Positions 30,136 through 38,745 of a stretch of DNA of 64,000 bases are shown in pieces (the first letter of the stretch is position 1; every line of letters starts with the position of its first letter). A program made the position numbers and the translations under genes. The notes beneath the pieces were generated by a model that ran no database searches, was not told the DNA's origin, and worked only from the letters and a program-made list of their open reading frames with translations. Source of the stretch: Shewanella sp. HN-41. GTDB lineage: Bacteria; Pseudomonadota; Gammaproteobacteria; Enterobacterales; Shewanellaceae. The stretch covers positions 558,001-622,000 of the forward strand of contig NZ_AFOZ01000014.1 of assembly GCF_000217915.1 (NCBI RefSeq). Direction: 5' to 3'.

Positions 30136-31638
30136 ATGAAAGTGATTTTTCGCGTTGATGCGTCTATTTGGATTGGCAGTGGCCATGTAATGCGTTGCCT
30201 TGTTTTAGCTGATGCATTAAAAAATGTCGCTGCAGATGTAAGTTTTGCCTGCTTGCCTCAACATGGAGATATGATTGCTTATATAGAGCAAAGGGGGCAT
30301 AGCGTGACAAAGATGACTCCCGTTTTGTCACCTGTAACGCCAGTAGATGATGCCGATTATCTCGGTTGGCTTCAACGCAGTGTCGATGAAGATGCATCAG
30401 ATTTTATTAGTAAAATCCAACAAGCTGAAATCGTGGTAACAGATCATTATGCTATTGGGCGGGAGTGGCAGCAAAGAATCAAAGCTGCATTACAATGTAA
30501 AATTGTTGCCATAGATGATTTGGTTAGACAGCATGATGCGGACTGTATCATCGATCAAACCCTAGGGCGAAAAGCGGAAGAATATTTCAACAATACAACC
30601 ATCTTAGCTGGAACTGACTACGCGCTATTGGCTGAATCATTTAGTCATTATAGGGCTATAGCCATAAGTAAGTCTTCACCTAAATCGATCCCTAAAGTTT
30701 TAGTTTCCATGGGCGGAGTTGATGCACCTAATGCGACGCTAATGGTCTTGAAATCATTAGTTGGAAAAGTGGATGCAAGCTTTACCGTGCTATTGAGTCC
30801 CCGAGCCCCTCATTATCAAGAGGTTGTAGCGTGGTGTGATAGACATGAATCGGTAACTCATGTTGGCTTTTGTGACAATATGGCGCTTTTGATGTTAGAT
30901 CATGATATTGCCATTGGAGCACCGGGTTCGACTAGTTGGGAGCGAGCCTGTCTAGGTTTACCTAGCATCATTATTCCTCTGGCTGCAAATCAGAAAACTA
31001 TTATGACACAACTGGTCAATCATAGAGCCGTTATTGCATTAGAATTGAATGAGATTCGTCAAAAAATTATCAATGCTTTTCAATTGTTATTAAGTGATTG
31101 GGAAACATATCATAAAGTGAATTTAGCATTATGTGATGGAAAAGGCGTTAAACGAGTTGTGCTCAGCCTTCAGCAACAGGCAAAAACAATAGAACACTGT
31201 GATTTTGAATTAACTTTGGCTACATCAGCAGATATTAAGGTTGTGTATGATTGGCAATGTCATCCCAAAACAAGGCAGTATGCGTTAAATACCGCAGTAC
31301 CCACATGGGACGAGCATTTATCATGGATGATAAGAAAACTGACGTGTCCAGAGGATTACTTTTACATTATTAGGCACCGCTTATCTAAGCAACCTTGTGG
31401 CGTGTTACGTTTAGATAAGCAAAAAGATAAAAATTATCTGGTGTCGATATTTGTGAATCCTGAACAATATGGCATAGGTGTTGCTAGTAGTGCATTGTTG
31501 TTGGCGGATTTTATCCATCCGGATGTTACTTTACATGCAACAGTTTTAGAAAATAACCAAGTGTCTCAACAATTATTCACCAAAGCGCATTACCTGCGAG
31601 TTTCGACAGAACAGTTTATTCGCTTCCCTATAAAATAG
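30136..31638 (+). CDS. pseG: Fusion: UDP-2,4-diacetamido-trideoxy-L-altropyranose hydrolase (PseG) + GNAT acetyltransferase (PseH-like)
   Basis: About 500 residues. Residues 1-350 form PseG, which removes UDP from the 2,4-diacetamido sugar: FRVDASIWIGSGHVMRC at the start, VSMGGVDAPN, and GAPGSTSWERACLGLP near 270. Residues about 360-500 form a GNAT N-acetyltransferase: FELTLATSADIKVVYDW, an SIFVNPEQYGIGVASSALL acetyl-CoA loop and NNQVSQQLFTKAHY. The PseH step (N4 acetylation) is otherwise missing from the locus, so the fused domain probably supplies it. The frame opens at a TTG (30124); the ATG at 30136 gives the standard PseG start MKVIFRVDASIW. Confidence 0.9.
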   Translation: MKVIFRVDASIWIGSGHVMRCLVLADALKNVAADVSFACLPQHGDMIAYIEQRGHSVTKMTPVLSPVTPVDDADYLGWLQRSVDEDASDFISKIQQAEIVVTDHYAIGREWQQRIKAALQCKIVAIDDLVRQHDADCIIDQTLGRKAEEYFNNTTILAGTDYALLAESFSHYRAIAISKSSPKSIPKVLVSMGGVDAPNATLMVLKSLVGKVDASFTVLLSPRAPHYQEVVAWCDRHESVTHVGFCDNMALLMLDHDIAIGAPGSTSWERACLGLPSIIIPLAANQKTIMTQLVNHRAVIALELNEIRQKIINAFQLLLSDWETYHKVNLALCDGKGVKRVVLSLQQQAKTIEHCDFELTLATSADIKVVYDWQCHPKTRQYALNTAVPTWDEHLSWMIRKLTCPEDYFYIIRHRLSKQPCGVLRLDKQKDKNYLVSIFVNPEQYGIGVASSALLLADFIHPDVTLHATVLENNQVSQQLFTKAHYLRVSTEQFIRFPIK

Positions 31639-31645
31639 GATTGTT

Positions 31646-32701
31646 ATGAAACCGTATATCACGATAGATGGTCGTAAGATTGGTCCAAGTTACCCTCCAT
31701 ATATTATCGCCGAGTTATCTGCTAATCATAACGGCGACCTTAATCGTGCATTTCAAATATTAGAAGAAGCAAAGAAAGCGGGCGCGGATGCGGTTAAATT
31801 GCAAACTTACACCCATGAAACCATCACCATGGATTGTGATTCAGAAGAGTTTCAAATTCATGGAGGGCTTTGGGACGGACAAACTTTGTATGAATTGTAC
31901 CGAGATGCTCATATGCCATGGGAATGGCATCAACCTCTCTTTGATAAAGCTAAAGCCTTGGGTATTACTATTTTTAGTTCGCCTTTTGATTTTTCTGCGG
32001 TTGACTTACTAGAAGAATTACATGCACCAGCATACAAAATTGCTTCATTTGAATTAATTGATTTGCCACTGATTAAGCGTGTAGCCCAAACAGGTAAACC
32101 GATGATTATATCTACAGGAATGGCAAATGAAGAGGAGATTGCAGAGGCTATCAAAACCGCTCGTGATAATGGGTGTGAAGATTTAGTTGTTTTACACTGT
32201 GTAAGTGGCTATCCAGCACCAGCAGAGCAATATAATTTAAAAACTATCACTGATATTTCTCAGCGTTTTGACGTGCTGTCTGGCTTATCTGATCATACAA
32301 TTGATAATGCAACAGCAGTAGCTTCAGTTGCTTTAGGTGCTTGTTTGATCGAAAAGCACGTCACTATTGATCGAAATGGTGGTGGTGCTGATGACAGTTT
32401 CTCGATCGAACCTCCTGAATTAGCTCAACTGTGTAAAGACGCAAAAACAGCATGGCAAGCGATGGGGAAGGTTAATTACGAACGAACTGAAGCTGAAAAA
32501 GGTAACGTGAAATTCCGTCGTTCGCTCTATGTTGTTAAAGATATTGGCGAAGGTGAAATATTTACAATGGAAAATATACGCAGTATTCGACCAGGCTTTG
32601 GTATGGCTCCAAAATTGTTAGAAAGTGTTATAGGTAAAAAAGCATCCAGATTTTTAGAAAGAGGCACAGCGCTTCAAGCCAAATTTGTATCAAAAATATA
32701 G
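31646..32701 (+). CDS. pseI: Pseudaminic acid synthase
   Basis: Condenses 2,4-diacetamido-2,4,6-trideoxy-L-altrose with phosphoenolpyruvate to pseudaminic acid. It has 351 residues. The NeuB-type TIM barrel (about 15-270) begins PYIIAELSANHNGDL and contains GADAVKLQTYTHETITMD, STGMANEEEI and LSDHT. A C-terminal SAF-type antifreeze-like domain (about 290-350) includes RRSLYVVKDIGEGEIFTMEN. It starts 7 bases after the PseG fusion gene, in the same operon. Confidence 0.96.
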   Translation: MKPYITIDGRKIGPSYPPYIIAELSANHNGDLNRAFQILEEAKKAGADAVKLQTYTHETITMDCDSEEFQIHGGLWDGQTLYELYRDAHMPWEWHQPLFDKAKALGITIFSSPFDFSAVDLLEELHAPAYKIASFELIDLPLIKRVAQTGKPMIISTGMANEEEIAEAIKTARDNGCEDLVVLHCVSGYPAPAEQYNLKTITDISQRFDVLSGLSDHTIDNATAVASVALGACLIEKHVTIDRNGGGADDSFSIEPPELAQLCKDAKTAWQAMGKVNYERTEAEKGNVKFRRSLYVVKDIGEGEIFTMENIRSIRPGFGMAPKLLESVIGKKASRFLERGTALQAKFVSKI

Positions 32702-32731
32702 TGCTCTATTAAATGGCTTTAAGGAATGTAT

Positions 32732-33874
32732 ATGCAATATTGTAAAAAATGTATTATGCCAGTGACTAGACCCGAGCAAGTATTTACGGATGGTATTTGT
32801 GATGCATGTCATTCTGCAGTAGAAAAACATTCTACAATTGATTGGGTTAAGCGTAGTGAAGAATTTGAAGCAATATTAGATAAGTATAGAAGTAAAGATG
32901 GTAGTCAATACGATTGCATCATCCCAGTTAGTGGTGGTAAAGACAGTTGCTATCAGGCAATTACCATGCGAGATAAGTATGGTATGAACCCATTATGCGT
33001 AACTCATACACCTTGTGAATTAACTCCGGTTGGTATAAAAAACTTAAATTTTTTACGGGACCAAGGCTTTGATCTGATACAAATATCTGGCAATAGAAAG
33101 CATTACCGGGAGTTAGTGAGAATAGGCTTTTTTAAATTAGGTGATTGTTGTTGGCCAGAGCATATAGGTATTTTTACTGCTCCAGTTAGAGTTGCGGTTA
33201 ACTATAATATTCCATTGTTGATTTGGGGGGAGAATTCACAATTTGAATACGGTGGACCAGCGACTAAAAAGGAAAATAATTTTTTAGATAGAAATTGGTT
33301 AGAACAATTTCAAATGAGCGGGCATAGGTTGTCAGATGTAGTCCATGATGGTGTGGAATTGAAGAATATTCAAACATTAATATATCCAAGCGACGAAGAT
33401 GTTAAGCGCGTCGGTGTAACAGGATTATTTTTAGGCTATTTTGAAAAGTGGGATTCTAAACGTAATGCAGATTTTTGTTGTAGTTTAGGTTGGAGCAAAA
33501 ATCCTGATGGTCCAATAGAAGGTGCTTTTAACGATATTGAAAATCTAGACTGTAAATGGATCGGTGGTCTTCATGATTATATGAAATTCATCAAATATGG
33601 ATATGGTAGAGCAACTGATCAAATTTGTATTGAAATCAGGGCTGGACGAATGACCCGAGAAGAAGGTATTAAAGCCTTAAGAGAATCTTCTGAAGGAACC
33701 ATACCTTGGAAATATGTTCCAGATTTTTTGAGTTATTTAGATATAACCGAAACTGAATTTTTAGCAAACCTAGATAGATTTACCAATAAAATGATATTCG
33801 AACGTAAAGAAGACACTGGTGAACTCTGTAAAGATTTACAGGGTAATTTAATCAGAAAATACTTTCCAGGATAA
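32732..33874 (+). CDS. pseA: N-acetyl sugar amidotransferase (PseA/WbpG-like)
   Basis: A 380-residue adenylating amidotransferase of the N-acetyl-sugar amidotransferase family, which turns an N-acetyl group into an acetamidino group using ammonia. The zinc-ribbon-like N-terminus is CKKCIMPVTRPEQVFTDGIC-x-AC, and the ATP pyrophosphatase loop is PVSGGKDS (about 67-74). LLIWGENSQFEYGG follows. The ATG at 32726 touches the AAGGA ribosome site, so the ATG at 32732 is used. Glutamine hydrolysis is not in this chain, and the next two genes (HisH/HisF-like) should supply ammonia. The gene symbol follows the Campylobacter homologue and the pathway context. Confidence 0.85.
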   Translation: MQYCKKCIMPVTRPEQVFTDGICDACHSAVEKHSTIDWVKRSEEFEAILDKYRSKDGSQYDCIIPVSGGKDSCYQAITMRDKYGMNPLCVTHTPCELTPVGIKNLNFLRDQGFDLIQISGNRKHYRELVRIGFFKLGDCCWPEHIGIFTAPVRVAVNYNIPLLIWGENSQFEYGGPATKKENNFLDRNWLEQFQMSGHRLSDVVHDGVELKNIQTLIYPSDEDVKRVGVTGLFLGYFEKWDSKRNADFCCSLGWSKNPDGPIEGAFNDIENLDCKWIGGLHDYMKFIKYGYGRATDQICIEIRAGRMTREEGIKALRESSEGTIPWKYVPDFLSYLDITETEFLANLDRFTNKMIFERKEDTGELCKDLQGNLIRKYFPG

Positions 33875-33878
33875 TTAA

Positions 33879-34493
33879 ATGCTTAAGATTGTCGATCTCG
33901 AGGTTGGTAATATTGGTAGTGTTATTAAGGTCATAAAGCATCTTGGGGCTGACTTTGAGTTAATAACTCTGCCAGAACAACTTGAAGGTGCCAGTAAAAT
34001 CATTCTACCTGGAGTGGGCAGTTTTTCTGCTGCGGCTGAAAAAATGCATGAATCAGGTTTTACTGAAGCATTGAATGAACAAGTATTAAAAAATAGGGTG
34101 CCAGTACTCGGGATTTGTGTTGGTATGCAATTATTGGCAAAGCTGGGAGTCGAGGGGGGAACCTCAAAAGGGCTTGGATACATAGATGCGACAGTAGAAC
34201 GAATTAATAGTTTTGACGGAACTCTACGCGTACCTCACATGGGGTGGAATGACATTTGCTCACAAGATATTCCTATTTTTAAAAATATTGATAATAATAG
34301 TTGTTTTTATTTTGTACATAGTTACGCAATGAAGATATCAGATAGTGAAAATGTCAGTATTGCTTATACAAATTATGGAGAGAATATCGTCGCCTATGTA
34401 AACAAAGCTAATGTACATGGTGCACAATTTCATCCTGAAAAAAGTCAACAAGTTGGCATTAGATTTTTGAGGAATTTTATAGAATTATGTTGA
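33879..34493 (+). CDS. hisH: HisH-like glutamine amidotransferase (glycan-pathway paralogue)
   Basis: A 204-residue class I glutaminase. It has ILPGVGSFSAAAEKM, the nucleophile in GICVGMQLL and the His/Glu pair in HGAQFHPEKS. In histidine synthesis HisH feeds ammonia to HisF. Here there are no other his genes, and it follows the amidotransferase gene by 4 bases, so it most probably supplies ammonia for amidination of the nonulosonic acid, as described for WbpG/HisH2/HisF2 in Pseudomonas O-antigen synthesis. It overlaps hisF by 7 bases. Confidence 0.88.
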   Translation: MLKIVDLEVGNIGSVIKVIKHLGADFELITLPEQLEGASKIILPGVGSFSAAAEKMHESGFTEALNEQVLKNRVPVLGICVGMQLLAKLGVEGGTSKGLGYIDATVERINSFDGTLRVPHMGWNDICSQDIPIFKNIDNNSCFYFVHSYAMKISDSENVSIAYTNYGENIVAYVNKANVHGAQFHPEKSQQVGIRFLRNFIELC

Positions 34494-35236
34494 GAAAAAG
34501 AATAATTCCAATTGTTTTACTGGATGGATTTTCAGTCTTAAAAACAATTAATTTTGATGTTAGACGTAACTTGGGGAGTCCAATAACAGTTGCTAAGACA
34601 TACAATACTCGAAACGTAGATGAACTAATTTTATTAGACATTGATGCATCAAAACAAGGGAGAGCGATAGATAATTTTACAATTGGTGAAATTGCTCAGG
34701 ATTGTTTTATGCCATTGACTGTCGGTGGCGGTATTAGGTCAATTAAAGATATTCGTGGCTTACTTTCAAAAGGGGCTGACAAAATTTCTATTAATAGCTA
34801 TGCGTTAGAAAATCCAAGTTTTATACAAGAAGCTGCGAGTGTATTTGGTTCGCAGTGTATAACTGTTTCAATCGATGTGGTCGAAGAAGAAGAGGGTTTT
34901 TCTATATATAGTAATCGTCAAATTAATCGTGAATTATCATTAATGAAATGGATAATGGAAGTTGAAAGACTTGGTGCTGGTGAGCTACTGATTAACAACG
35001 TAACGAGAGATGGCAGTATGAAAGGGGGTTGTGTCGAATTAGCTGCGTTAGTTTCTGACAGTGTTTCTATACCCGTTATTTATGCTGGAGGAATTTGCAG
35101 TCCTGTAGATGCTGCTAAGGTCGCTAAAACTAACGTATCTGCTTTAGGAATATCAAGTATTTTTCATTTTACAGATTTTACACCCAAAGATTGTAGTTTA
35201 GAACTTAAATCTCAAGGTATTGCCACTCGGTATTGA
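34487..35236 (+). CDS. hisF: HisF-like cyclase subunit (glycan-pathway paralogue)
   Basis: A 249-residue TIM-barrel protein of the HisA/HisF family. It begins MLRKRIIPIVLLDG and contains DIDASKQGRAIDN, PLTVGGGIRSIKDI and INNVTRDGSMKGG. The partner of the overlapping HisH-like gene, it probably channels ammonia to the amidotransferase. The sequence is more diverged and AT-rich than expected for a housekeeping histidine gene. It is the last gene of the pse operon in this direction. Confidence 0.85.
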   Translation: MLRKRIIPIVLLDGFSVLKTINFDVRRNLGSPITVAKTYNTRNVDELILLDIDASKQGRAIDNFTIGEIAQDCFMPLTVGGGIRSIKDIRGLLSKGADKISINSYALENPSFIQEAASVFGSQCITVSIDVVEEEEGFSIYSNRQINRELSLMKWIMEVERLGAGELLINNVTRDGSMKGGCVELAALVSDSVSIPVIYAGGICSPVDAAKVAKTNVSALGISSIFHFTDFTPKDCSLELKSQGIATRY

Positions 35237-35822
35237 GTATATATGTGTTTGACTTAGTGAGCATAAACTGAAACGCCAACTGCAGACTACGTGATTAGGT
35301 ACTGAATTTTAGCAAAAAATTTTCAGCACTGAAGATTGCCTATCTAACTGAGCCATCTTAGTTTGGTGCCATTAATTTCTATGCATTCAAAACCATTTTT
35401 CGCATCGCTTTTTTTACCCATTTGGGGTCATTGTGAATGGCTTCTGCGTGAACAAAAGTCGCGGTAGTATCCGTACGCACGTGCAATTTTATCATTACTT
35501 CCTTGTGACACCATTTTTCGTTGGCCAATAATTATCTTATGTAACCAAGTAATTTCTACTCCAAGTTAGTCGCGCCACCGTTGATTTTCCGCTAGCAGTT
35601 GACGCAGACAGTCATTAGTTATGTTGAGGCAGTAATATTGCCTTAATTACTTGACCAAAATAACTATGTCACTACAAATAGATCTATAATTGGCTCGTTT
35701 TACATGAAAATTTACTGTTCATAAGCGGGACATAGAGTTAAAGTTAAAGCTATGAATTTTCCATGTCGAAATTCGAGAGTTAGAAGTTAATTTTTTAATG
35801 TAATGAATTGTAAGGATGATTT
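35237..35822. other. Intergenic region between hisF-like gene and maf-1
   Basis: 586 bases without a supported gene. On the minus strand (about 35380-35640) short protein-like open stretches in different frames (for example LRQLLAENQRWRD and KLHVRTDTTATFVHAEAI) suggest a decayed gene, possibly mobile-element derived, but I cannot place it in a family. The right end is AT-rich and probably holds the maf-1 promoter. Confidence 0.4.
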
Positions 35823-38292
35823 ATGAACCCTATTGAGGACGACTTAAAATTTTCAGTGAATGATTTTGGTGAAAAATATGTGTATTCAGTAGACCGAATC
35901 TGTTTTGAACGTTCTGACTCAAATACCGTTTTTAATAATCACTTTCAAGATGAATTGTGGGGTGATGATACATTCAATGTGATCGTTGGTACTGATTCTG
36001 GTTTATTAGTCGATTATGTAAGAAAAAATCGTAAGGATAATTATTCTGTTTATGTCTTCATTGAATTGACACATCTTTTAGATTTAGTTATTACGAATTG
36101 TAATTTTGATAAAGACGACAATATTTTTATATTTGGTGTTGATAATTGGGAAGATGGAGTAGAGAAACTGCACTTGCCACAATATATCTATAAAAATAAA
36201 TTGCGTTTTTTTGAATCATTAGGGGCTAGATACGAATATTTAGATGAGTATCACACTCTGAAGTTTTCTACTTATGTAAGTTTGGAAAAAATTACATATA
36301 GAAATAAAGTAACATTAGGTAGTGAAAAGTTTGTTGTTCGTCAATTGCAAAATGTGTCAGAAAATATATTACCTGTTTTACCTTTAAAGGATATTTTTAC
36401 AGGATGTACTGCGATTATTCTTGCCGGTGGACCATCGTTAGATGATTGTCTTCCTTGGGTAATTGAAAATAGACAGCGGTTAGTCATTATCGCTGTATCG
36501 AGAATAGCGAAGCGTCTCTCACAGTTGTCAATTATTCCTGATATATTTGTTTCCGTGGATCCATTTGATGACAGTTTTGAAGTCAGCAAGGAAATGCTTG
36601 AATTCCCACCATCTGTTGTTTTTGTTAATTCGTACCACGTTGTTGCAAAATTATTGTCGCAATGGCATGGGCACAGTCTATATTTAGGCACGCGTTTCCC
36701 TTGGGAGACAAAAGCAAATTTAGAAAACGTTGATGGGGCAGGACCAACTGTAAGCAATTCGGCATTGACTCTGGCTATCACGTTTGGTTTTCAAAAATAT
36801 TATTTGCTGGTATTGATTTGTGCTTTTCCAAGGAAGGTTACACTCATGCCAAAGGAAGTATTGAAACTAAGCAAGGCCCTCTACTCACTGCAGATGGAAT
36901 ATGGGTTGAAACAAATGCGAATGAAATGGCAGAAACAGACTTCCCTTTGTCAGTCGCTCGGGAACAAATAGAAACTGTTGTGTCTGAGCAACCTGATAAT
37001 AAAGTTGAATTTGTAAATTTTTCTATGAATGCAGCAAAAATTAAAGGAGTGATTTGCAAAAGCTTTCAAGAGGTTGAATTGATAGGGGAACCTATCGATG
37101 CTAAGAAGAAACTTATCGATTATTGTAGTAGTCTTACTGATGAGAAAAGAGAAGCTGAGTGTAGTCTTGCATTAAGGGAACTTACGAAAGTAAAAAAAGA
37201 TTTGCTACAGATAATTTTGCTCGCTGAAGAAGGTATGTTGGCGAATAAAAAAATCTATGGCAATCAGCCAGAGCATGAAAAAATTCGCTACACTAGGAAG
37301 TTAAATAAAATTCAACGAAAATTAGACAAAAATTTTTCGTATGTATCTCGGATTCTGAAATGCTATGGACTTATTTACTTCGTTGAATATATGGATCCTA
37401 GCTCGAGTGATGCTTGGGATGAAGTTAAACTTGAAAAAAGCGGTGAGCTTTACTATTTGGCGTATAAGAAAAGCGCTAATAAATTGCTAGATCTCATCAA
37501 TGAGAGTATTGAAAGAATTTTAGTTCGCATAGAAGAGTTCAAGAATCAGCCTAACTTTGATTTGATGTTTAAGGCTTGGGCTAAAGATAATCAGTTGGGG
37601 AGGGCTTATCTCTGGAGTCGAAGACATAATCTTGACTCTCAAGATGTTGATATTAGAAATAAATTTTTGCAAACTATTTCTGATTATAGTGCCGTTATTA
37701 ATGCTACTGAAACTGAGCATGCTAAATATATTGAAAAACGAGCAAGCATTGATGGTATAGAGCATAAAGCAACTAAGTTTTTTGCAAAACGGGATTTAAA
37801 TGGACTAAAAAATTAGCGCTGAGTTTGTCTTTACAATCTCAAAAAAGTGAAGCAAAGGATTCTCTAGCTCATCTGTTGTCCGCTTACATAGCTGTTTTAA
37901 ATGATGAAAAGCAAAATGCATTAGAGCATTTTTTGCAGACTAGTGTTGAGAGTCATCGTCTGTACGCATTGAACCAAGTTGTAGGCATGTTTATTAAGAG
38001 TGAACAATTTTTTGACGCGAAATTAGCTCTAAAAGAGTTATGTCATTTATCTCCAAGATACCTAACTAAACTTGCGCACTTAGAGTTTTTAACAGGAGAT
38101 TCATTAGCTGCAGTAAATACATATAATGAGTATTTATCGCAATTTGGAGAGGATATTCACGCTTGGATTGCATTGGCTAATGTTTTCATAAGATTAGGCG
38201 CAATAGAGTCTGCACAAATTGCATTAAATTATGTGTTAAGTGTAGAACCTGATAATAAACAAGCGACAACTTTGCTTTCATCTCTAAGTTAG
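35823..38292 (+). pseudogene. maf1: Maf-1: DUF115 (MptE-like) flagellin glycosyltransferase-type gene with C-terminal TPR, two frameshifts
   Basis: Three consecutive frames join into one protein of about 823 residues. Frame 1 (from 35823) has the Maf core: ILAGGPSLDD at about 200, then SVDPFD and GPTVSNSAL. It loses the frame at A5 (36793-36797), where the -1 frame continues as LFAGIDLCFSKEGYTHAKGS to a stop at 37816. At A6 (37807-37812) a second -1 shift joins NGLK to KLALSLSLQSQK and a TPR-like tail ending at 38292. Maf proteins transfer CMP-pseudaminic acid to flagellin. Both breaks are equal to one missing A. As read, the gene gives only a truncated product; mutation, slippage or an assembly error could explain it. 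Confidence 0.8.
37825..38292 (+). other. TPR-like C-terminal segment of Maf-1 (own frame)
   Basis: A 155-codon frame beginning at a TTG with no convincing ribosome site. The content is helical-repeat-like (KLAHLEFLTGDSLAAVNTYN, then DIHAWIALANVFIRLG and a third partial repeat). The frame remains open upstream into the maf-1 end, and adding one A at 37807-37812 fuses it to maf-1, so it is better read as the detached tail of that gene than as a separate gene. Confidence 0.6.
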
Positions 38293-38310
38293 ATAACGGA
38301 TTCTAATCGG

Positions 38311-38358
38311 ACTTGCCAATTCTGAAATTTAAAATTATTCTATTCAGAGTTGGCTTGT
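38311..38358. other. Imperfect inverted repeat between convergent genes
   Basis: CTTGCCAATTCTGAA and TTCAGAGTTGGCTTG are near-complementary across a 16-base AT-rich loop, just after the maf-1 tail. It could act as a two-way transcription stop for converging genes, though no strong T-run follows. Confidence 0.35.
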
Positions 38359-38457
38359 TAGAAAGCAATATTCAACCTAGTTAATTCAATTTTGTCGTCT
38401 TTAAATTTATTTTTTTTGGGGCACATATTCAACTGTCAATGCCTATATTTTCTGTAT

Positions 38458-38745
38458 TCAGCTGTGATTTTTATTGGGCTGGTTTTTCAATGTATTTTCG
38501 ACTAAAAAGTATATTTCATACTGTAAAGTATCCGCAAGCCCGATTAAATCATGTCTTTTTTGAGCTGAGACAACTTGTTCTATTAGTGAGTTTAACTCGA
38601 GTTGCTCTGAAGGTGATAACGTTAATTTCATAAGGTCATCTGCAATTATTACCATTAATTCTGACCCGCGAGACTCTTCAGACACTAAAAAGTGTGTTGC
38701 GGCTGAAAGCAAATTTTGAAGTAATTTTTTCTTGCTAGAAGTCAT
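38458..38745 (-). CDS. Small protein coupled to maf-2, unknown
   Basis: A 95-residue soluble, mostly helical protein (starts MTSSKKKLLQNLLSAATHFL). Its ATG overlaps the stop of maf-2 in an ATGA junction, so translation is coupled. The frame opens further upstream inside maf-2, but the ATG at 38745 is the sensible start. I do not recognise a family. Its place suggests a partner or chaperone for Maf-2 or for flagellin glycosylation. Confidence 0.65.
   Translation of the reverse strand: MTSSKKKLLQNLLSAATHFLVSEESRGSELMVIIADDLMKLTLSPSEQLELNSLIEQVVSAQKRHDLIGLADTLQYEIYFLVENTLKNQPNKNHS

Noticed and set aside
33879..35236. hisH/hisF as part of histidine biosynthesis
   Set aside because: No other his genes nearby; direct coupling to a sugar amidotransferase favours the glycan role.
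36791..36797. Programmed -1 ribosomal frameshift in maf-1
   Set aside because: T-CAA-AAA is not a good slippery heptamer (the P-site codon would not re-pair), and A5 is short for transcriptional slippage; deletion or miscalling is more likely.
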